This document shows, one piece after another, positions 58,329-64,000 of a stretch of 64,000 nt of DNA. This DNA is from Ehretia macrophylla. Taxonomy: Eukaryota > Streptophyta > Magnoliopsida > Boraginales > Ehretiaceae. The translations under genes were made by a program, and so were the position numbers. Within the stretch, counting starts at the first letter, position 1, and every line of letters starts with the position of its first letter. The DNA lies in NCBI GenBank assembly GCA_037974665.1, contig CM075765.1, positions 63,289,747 to 63,353,746 on the forward strand, in the 5' to 3' direction. The notes below the pieces were generated by a model. The model saw only the letters and a list, made by a program, of their open reading frames with translations, made no database searches and was not told the origin of the DNA.

Positions 58329-58536
58329 TTTTAAGATCAAATTAACTAAAATTCAAATTATATTTCATATCAAGCATCTGTATTTTAGAAAGTAATCAAA
58401 TTAGAAAGTAAGATGAGAATATATCTATATAGGGAAATTTTACAACTTCAAAATTTGCAATAAATTATCTCTAAATTGACTCTTTCACTTTTGACTCAAA
58501 AGTCTACCCCCAAAAAAGAAAAACCTTTGACTTTAA

Positions 58537-58980
58537 GGCTCCGTTTGTTTGCCATAAAATAATTTGCTTGTGTAAAATATTTTCCGTGGAAAGTGTTTTT
58601 TTGGAAAATAAAATATTTTACAGGGCTCTATTTGTTTGCCGTAAAATAACTTGTTAGAGGAAAATATTTTACTAAAAAATAGAATACTGAAAAATATTTT
58701 CTGGTGTTTTGATGTGCGTAAGTTTTGTAAAATGTTTTCTTCTCCCAAAGGACATTAAAACATTTTACATAATTTTGTACTAGTCGCAATTGTTGACCGG
58801 AAAATATTTTACGGTTGACTAATTTTCTGGTGTTATCAAACACCGTAAAATTAAGAAAAAGCAGCCGTAATTTTTGACCGAAAAATATTTTACGGTTGAC
58901 CAATTTTTTAGTGTTATCAAATACCGTAAAATCCGAAAAATATTTTCCGGAAAAATATTTTACGGCAAACAAACGGAGCC
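58537..58980. mobile_element. Tourist/Harbinger-type MITE, 444 bp, TSD TAA
   Basis: The left end GGCTCCGTTTGTTTGCC is perfectly inverted at the right end, and TAA stands on both sides (58534-58536 and 58981-58983). The ends extend imperfectly into TAAAATA. A second copy of the terminal word (ATTTGTTTGCCGTAAAATAA) lies at about 58628, and a ~79-bp unit with ATTTTACGGTTGAC is duplicated inside. Non-coding. Confidence 0.8.
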
Positions 58981-58983
58981 TAA

Positions 58984-61130
58984 AAGAAAATCAAACGAGA
59001 CAAAACACTGTATTATCTGAACCGCTAATGTACGTGCTTAAATTAATATCACAAGTAGCACAACTATAACCCTAGATAGCATCTAGACCGTTAGATCTCA
59101 GGGGCTCTTTCGGCTAATATTAACATAGCTGGTCCGTCCGAGTTGGACTTGTTCATACTTCCACCTCACTCCTTTCAGACCGACACCTCAGTTAGCGCTC
59201 TCTCTCTCTCTTCTCTGTTATTTTGTCTGTCTTTGTCTCTCTTTTCGTATATGCGCCTCTAACATTAAAAAAAACAAACCTTAAACTTACTTATGTTTGA
59301 GTTTAGTTTAATTTAGTTGTGTTTAAGGATTGAGCTTGAGATCTTGAAACTTTAGCTGTTTGTGTTAAATTTATCGTTTATGTACTCAGAGTTTGTTAAT
59401 TCTTAGCTGTTTTTTTTTTTTGTTTTTGTTTTTTCCGTTGCAGTTTGAATTTTGTTAAGAAAGTGCGAAGAGGTTAAATTAGTTTTTGGTTTTCTAGATA
59501 AGGATAATGCATTTTGTAATGTAACTGAAACTCACAAATTGCATATACACACCTTTAATTGTACACGTAAACACGCACACGCGCGCGCACACGCAGAAAC
59601 ATACACTCACCGAGACAAATATGTTTCTTTTTGTTGATTTTTATTTTTTATAATAGAGTTCTCGTTGTTTGAATTCAGAATCTGTCACTATTTAATTTAT
59701 ACGCACAAACACACACTCACCGAGACAAATATGTTTCTTTTTGTTGATTTTTACTTTTTATAATGGATGCCGAAATCGTTGTTTGAACTCAGAATCTGTC
59801 GCTATTTAATTTATCCGCACACACACACACTCACCGAGACAAATATGTTCTGCAGAAGTGAAACGTAGTTTTAGTGACATGTCACACACACAACATGCAC
59901 ACAGTCAAGCGTTCTAACTGATTTTAATGATAATTGACATGACTAAAACACGATTAACTTAATTACCTACCATTCGGCATCAGAATTTTCAATTTTTTAA
60001 TTAACTTCAGGTTTCTAAGGCCAGTGATAAATATAAAAAGGGCAACTGGTGCACGAATACTTAGGCATGAAAGGATAATGATTTTTTATTTTTCTAATTT
60101 TACGATGGTATATGCAACCAGAAATCTCATATTACTAATTGCATTTTTACATTTCTGTTAATGATGTTAATGGCTGCTACTGTTGATATCTAGTTGGAAG
60201 ACTATAATGGTATATCATTTTACAAGATTTGCTAGTTTCTTGAAGTTTAGGCCTTGAAATTAATGCTTGTATTCGCACGATCATGGTTACAATTTCCACC
60301 TTTTGTTGATACTTAATGCCATAAATGTTTATCAGAAGTCCTGTATCTTTGACAATGCTCATTGTCTTGCTTAGTACTTATCATGACAAAAGAAAATGAT
60401 ACTTATAAGGAAACCTCATCCTCTTGTCCGCTTCTATGTTTGTTCGTGAACTTATACATAAATGAGTATAGAACTATAATACCTATCTGAATTTGTTTTG
60501 CCTATAAAAGATGAGTATAAAACTAAAATGCACATAAATACAAGAATAATTTTTATTTTTTATTTTTATTTTTCCTTTTTCTTTTTTTTCTTTTTTTTTT
60601 GTGGGGTGTGTGTGTGTGTTTGGTCAAAAGCTAGTGTTGCTCATCCCTTTGGATTAAGTTGGAGGATGTAATGATTTTCTTATGTACGATCCTTCCGTAT
60701 TTCGATCACAAATTTTGTACTTCTTTCAAGTAATTGCTTAATTAAGTTACTATACACAATAATGGCTGACAGTTTGCAATAGAGTGCCCAAAGGTTCTCA
60801 TTACAGATAATCTCTCATCTTACCATATGGAATATATCTCATGATCACCTTTTGGAATGAATTAAGAAGACATAAACATCAGCCTGTAACATCGTCTTTT
60901 TCATAGATATATCCTTTTCTCTACGTTGTGATATGAACATGGTCTATACTCATTCATTGCATATAATCAAATATTGTCTAATGCATGATGCTAGTATTTC
61001 AATTTCTGATGTCTTGTGACTATCTGATATCTGTAGGTGCTTGTGCTTCTTAGCCTTTAATTGAGTACACAGGATCATCCGCTCACTGATCAGAGTCCAA
61101 CTGGATAATTAAGCCTAAAAGCGTGATCTA
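58984..61130. other. Upstream region, probable 5' UTR exon and leader intron of the GBF1-like gene
   Basis: A pyrimidine-rich CTCTCTCTCTCTTCTCTG stretch near 59199-59230 looks like a plant 5' UTR start. A possible acceptor ATCTGTAG lies at about 61035, close to the coding start, so a leader intron of ~1.8 kb is plausible. Within it, near-identical blocks CTCACCGAGACAAATATGTT occur three times (59606, 59716 and 59830), with CA and GC dinucleotide runs. No coding sequence is seen. Confidence 0.45.
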
Positions 61131-62941
61131 ATGGGAACTGGGGAAGAAAGCACTCCTACGAAGTCTTCGAAGCCCGCTTCTTCAACTCAGGTTCTGTTCT
61201 CTTTACCTTCTATGTAGATAAATAGTAAATAATAATGTGAACAGATTTCACTATGAATATCTTTCCCATTTTGCTCTCCGGATGGTTCACAATTCATCAT
61301 GTTTAATTTTTCTCCATTAAACTTTCAGGAAGCACCAACCACACCTTCTTATCCTGATTGGTCAAGCTCTATACCGGTTTGTGATGAATCCTTTCTTTTT
61401 TGTTCCATGTTTGGATTTTCTCGAGAATGAATATTGAATGGGTTCCAGAGGCTCTGAGAATTGCACCTAAATGCTAAACATCGTTTTTCTTGTTTAGGCA
61501 TATTATGGTGCTGGAGCTACTCCCCCATTTTTTGCAACAACTGTTGCTTCTCCAACTCCCCATCCCTATTTGTGGGGAGGCCAGGTAGTTGTTTCTGCTG
61601 TTGCAATTTATTTTAAGACTAAGAGGGTTATACAATTTCTAGTTTTCAGATCTTTAGGACTTTCTTGTGGGTGACTTTTGGTTTTATCCCGTGTTCTTCA
61701 GCCTCCTATGATGCCACCTTATGGGACTCCAGTTCCATATCCAGCTTTATATCCTCCTGGTGGAATTTATGCTCATCCTAATATGACAATGGTAATCAAT
61801 CCTGATCATGATATAGGATATTTGGTTGTCAGGATCGTATCTTAATTTACAGTTGACTACTCTTGTCTATATTTGTTGAAGGTGTTGAATGAGATATCTT
61901 GTTTTTTATACATTAGAATGAGTTCCAGAAAATCTGGAGCATGATTCATTACCTTTTTGTGTCTTCTTGGTAGACGCCAGGCGTGGCACAGGCTATTACT
62001 GAACCAGAGGGAAAGGCCAATGAAGGAAAGGACAGGGCTGCAAGGAAAAAATCGAAAGGAACTTCAGGAAATCCTACCATGGCTGGTGGGAAGGCTGCAG
62101 AGAGTGGGACAGCGGCTTCAGGGTCTGGGAATGATGGTGCCACTCAGAGGTGTTTAGTGTGGACTTACTATCAGTTATACATTTCATCTTCCCAAAACAT
62201 TAGTTTTACACGACGATGATAAATTTTGAACCCTTAATCCACCACTCCCTATCTCAAACCCTGTTCAATTAGGACACCCTTTTACAAGACCCATTTTCTA
62301 GGTGACTATTATCAATTCAAACAAAAACAGATCGATGTGTTTACTCTTGGTCTCATACATGTCATTGAAATCCAATGAACAGTGCTGAAAGTGGAAGTGA
62401 TGATTCATCAGATGGAAGCGAGGAAAACAACGGCCGTGTAAGTATTTTACTTGAAGTATATGCTTTTTTTAGTTTTTCAGTGCTGGAAACATAATCAAAA
62501 CCCTTGAAATCATCTCACTTTTGGCATTATGCTGTCAATTTCCCACCTGCTCAATCCGATAATTTTAATTAAAATGATCAAATGCTTCCTTTTTGTAATA
62601 TATCAATTTTCAAATTGCAGGATTCTTCTGCACGAAAGAAAGGAAGCTTCAACCAGATGCTTGCGGATGGTAATTTTTGGAAACTTTGTATTTTCATTTT
62701 TGGTTTTAATCGGAGCCATTCATACCTTTTATCTTTTCAAATATCAGGGGCAAATGCACAAAACAATACTGCAGCAGCAAATTTTCAGTCTTCAGTGCCT
62801 GGGAATCCTGTAGGCTCCATGCCTGCTACTAATCTGAATATTGGAATGGACTTGTGGAATGCATCCTCTGCAGCTTCTGGAGCTGTGAAAATGCTCCCAA
62901 GTCCACCACCAGCAGGCATAATGACTGATCAGTGGATTCAA
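61131..62941 (+). CDS. GBF1-like bZIP G-box-binding factor, N-terminal exons (partial)
   Basis: Eight coding exons join in frame: 61131-61190, 61329-61376, 61498-61584, 61702-61791, 61974-62149, 62383-62437, 62621-62669 and 62748-62941, giving 253 residues. All introns are GT-AG. The start MGTGEESTPTKSSKP and the Pro-rich segments YPDWSSSIP, HPYLWGGQ and MMPPYGTPVPYPALYPPGG form the MFMR region typical of plant G-box-binding factors. A Lys-rich KKSKG part, a Ser/Asp/Glu-rich acidic run and NLNIGMDLWN follow, as in GBF1. The last exon ends DQWIQ, just before the point where the basic region normally starts, so the DNA-binding bZIP lies beyond the window. The family binds CACGTG as dimers in light- and stress-regulated promoters. 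The gene is broken only by the window edge. Confidence 0.9.
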
Positions 62942-64000
62942 GTATGGCACCGCTCTTTAATTCTCTATTTTGTATTTTATCCCGTTTCATCCAGACAAAC
63001 AAAATTCATTTCATTAGCTGATAGTTTGGTGATGTCGCAGTGCTATTCATCTTGAAATAAACTCATGCGAATTAGCTGATTGGTTAGCCTTAATTTATCA
63101 TAGGTGGTTCTATTTTCTAAAAATATTCATTTTTTGACACCTGCGTTTTGATTCTTCCTGTTTTACTTTCAACTTCTGGATGCATGATCCAACACCACCA
63201 CTGTTAAAATAAAATGAGGGGGAAGTTGAAGGAAGTCAATGGACATTCATAAATCAATTGCAGATGTGAAATTGAATTCCTTATAATCAGAGGAAATTCT
63301 AGTAGTCTAGCTGTAAGGTTGATGAGGAGTTGTGCATTAAACTCGTTTATAGTCAAGAACAAGAAGCTTGAATTACAAGTAGAAGATGTTCATTAGGGGG
63401 TTGAGGACTGGTATTGGGAGCGGGAATAACAGGAATAAATGAATACAGGGGAAGGAACCCAATACCTAATTTATAGGAGGGAGAGTAAGGGGGGAGGAAA
63501 AGAGGGAGGAGGAGCAATCTCTCCATATCCGTGGTTTCTGTACTTCCAATTTAAAGGGATTGAAGGAAATACACGACTAGGAAAGCTAAATCATTTCTAG
63601 ACATAATGTACATATTTGCTTGCTTAAGATGGTTATTCCCTCCCTTCCCTTTCCGTCCTACCAAACAAGATGGAAGATTAATGGTTCACATATGTGGGGG
63701 TACGAGTTCAGTCCTTTCTCTTTCCATTACTCTCCTTCCTTTTCTTGTAGCAAACGCGCCTATGAAGGCTATATAATATGGACCAATATCTCAGCACTGC
63801 ATGAGTGGTTTGGACTTGTTTGAATCCATGGGAATAATTGTTGCGGTTTTCCTATTGATTGAAAAAAGAAAACCAAAAGCGAGGAATAAAAGGGAGACCG
63901 GGGGGGGGGGGCGGGGTGGGGAAGGTGAGAGGCGGGAAAGGATAATTGAAGGAGTAAAATCGAAAAGAAAAGAAGCAAGGTTGTGGAGGACAGAGGAGAA
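62942..64000. other. Intron of the GBF1-like gene, continuing past the window
   Basis: It opens GTATGG after the DQWIQ codons. I find no basic-region exon before the window end. From about 63400 it is rich in GGA/GGGA runs, with a run of ten or more G at 63901, so it may hold a transposon insertion or just purine-rich intron sequence. Confidence 0.6.

Noticed and set aside
1..64000. tRNA, rRNA, CRISPR arrays, bacterial-type operons
   Set aside because: None seen. The repeats found are LTRs, microsatellites and transposon ends. tRNA detection by eye is unreliable, so a covariance search would be needed to exclude one.

Overview
The window is nuclear DNA of a flowering plant, most likely a eudicot. 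Three genes are split by GT-AG introns and encode plant-specific families, the background is AT-rich, and about a third of the window is LTR retrotransposons. I cannot name the species from sequence alone.

Host genes: (1) 3001-5862, minus strand, a complete two-exon gene for a 272-residue FQR1-like NAD(P)H:quinone oxidoreductase. (2) 35665-37410, plus strand, a complete three-exon gene for a 208-residue class I HD-Zip transcription factor of the ATHB-21/40/53 type. (3) 61131 to beyond 62941, plus strand, the first eight coding exons (253 residues) of a GBF1-like bZIP G-box-binding factor, whose bZIP domain lies past the window end. These genes are unrelated in function and far apart.

Retrotransposons: (a) 20575-30388, a young Ty3/gypsy element of the Tat type. 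It has a second, archaeal-type RNase H after the usual one, 469-bp LTRs with 5 differences, and the target duplication AGTAG. Its gag-pol frame is broken by one in-frame TGA in the protease. A three-exon antisense gene with its own TATA box lies between pol and the 3' LTR. (b) 40903-48102, an older relative with target duplication ACTCT. A deletion runs from the TATA box of its 5' LTR into reverse transcriptase, and stop codons interrupt both pol and the antisense gene. (c) 49117-55207, a Ty1/copia element with nearly identical 252-bp LTRs and target duplication CATTT. Its coding relics are badly decayed and rearranged, with a second LTR-PBS junction in its middle, as if two defective copies had been joined before insertion.

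DNA transposons and MITEs are recognised by terminal inverted repeats plus target duplications. They are: Harbinger-type with TAA or TTA at 8650-9761, 30485-30889 and 58537-58980; hAT-type with an 8-bp duplication at 39434-39632; and two nested Mutator-type elements with 9-bp duplications at 56385-58328 and 56427-57680. A 344-bp direct repeat pair flanks a possible TIR element at 11671-13403. The remaining intergenic DNA is AT-rich with microsatellites, and I see no gene in it.

The points most worth following are the spliced antisense gene kept in two diverged Tat elements, the chimeric but recently inserted copia element, the nested Mutator-type pair, and a perfect 18-bp inverted repeat that brackets exon 1 of the quinone reductase gene.
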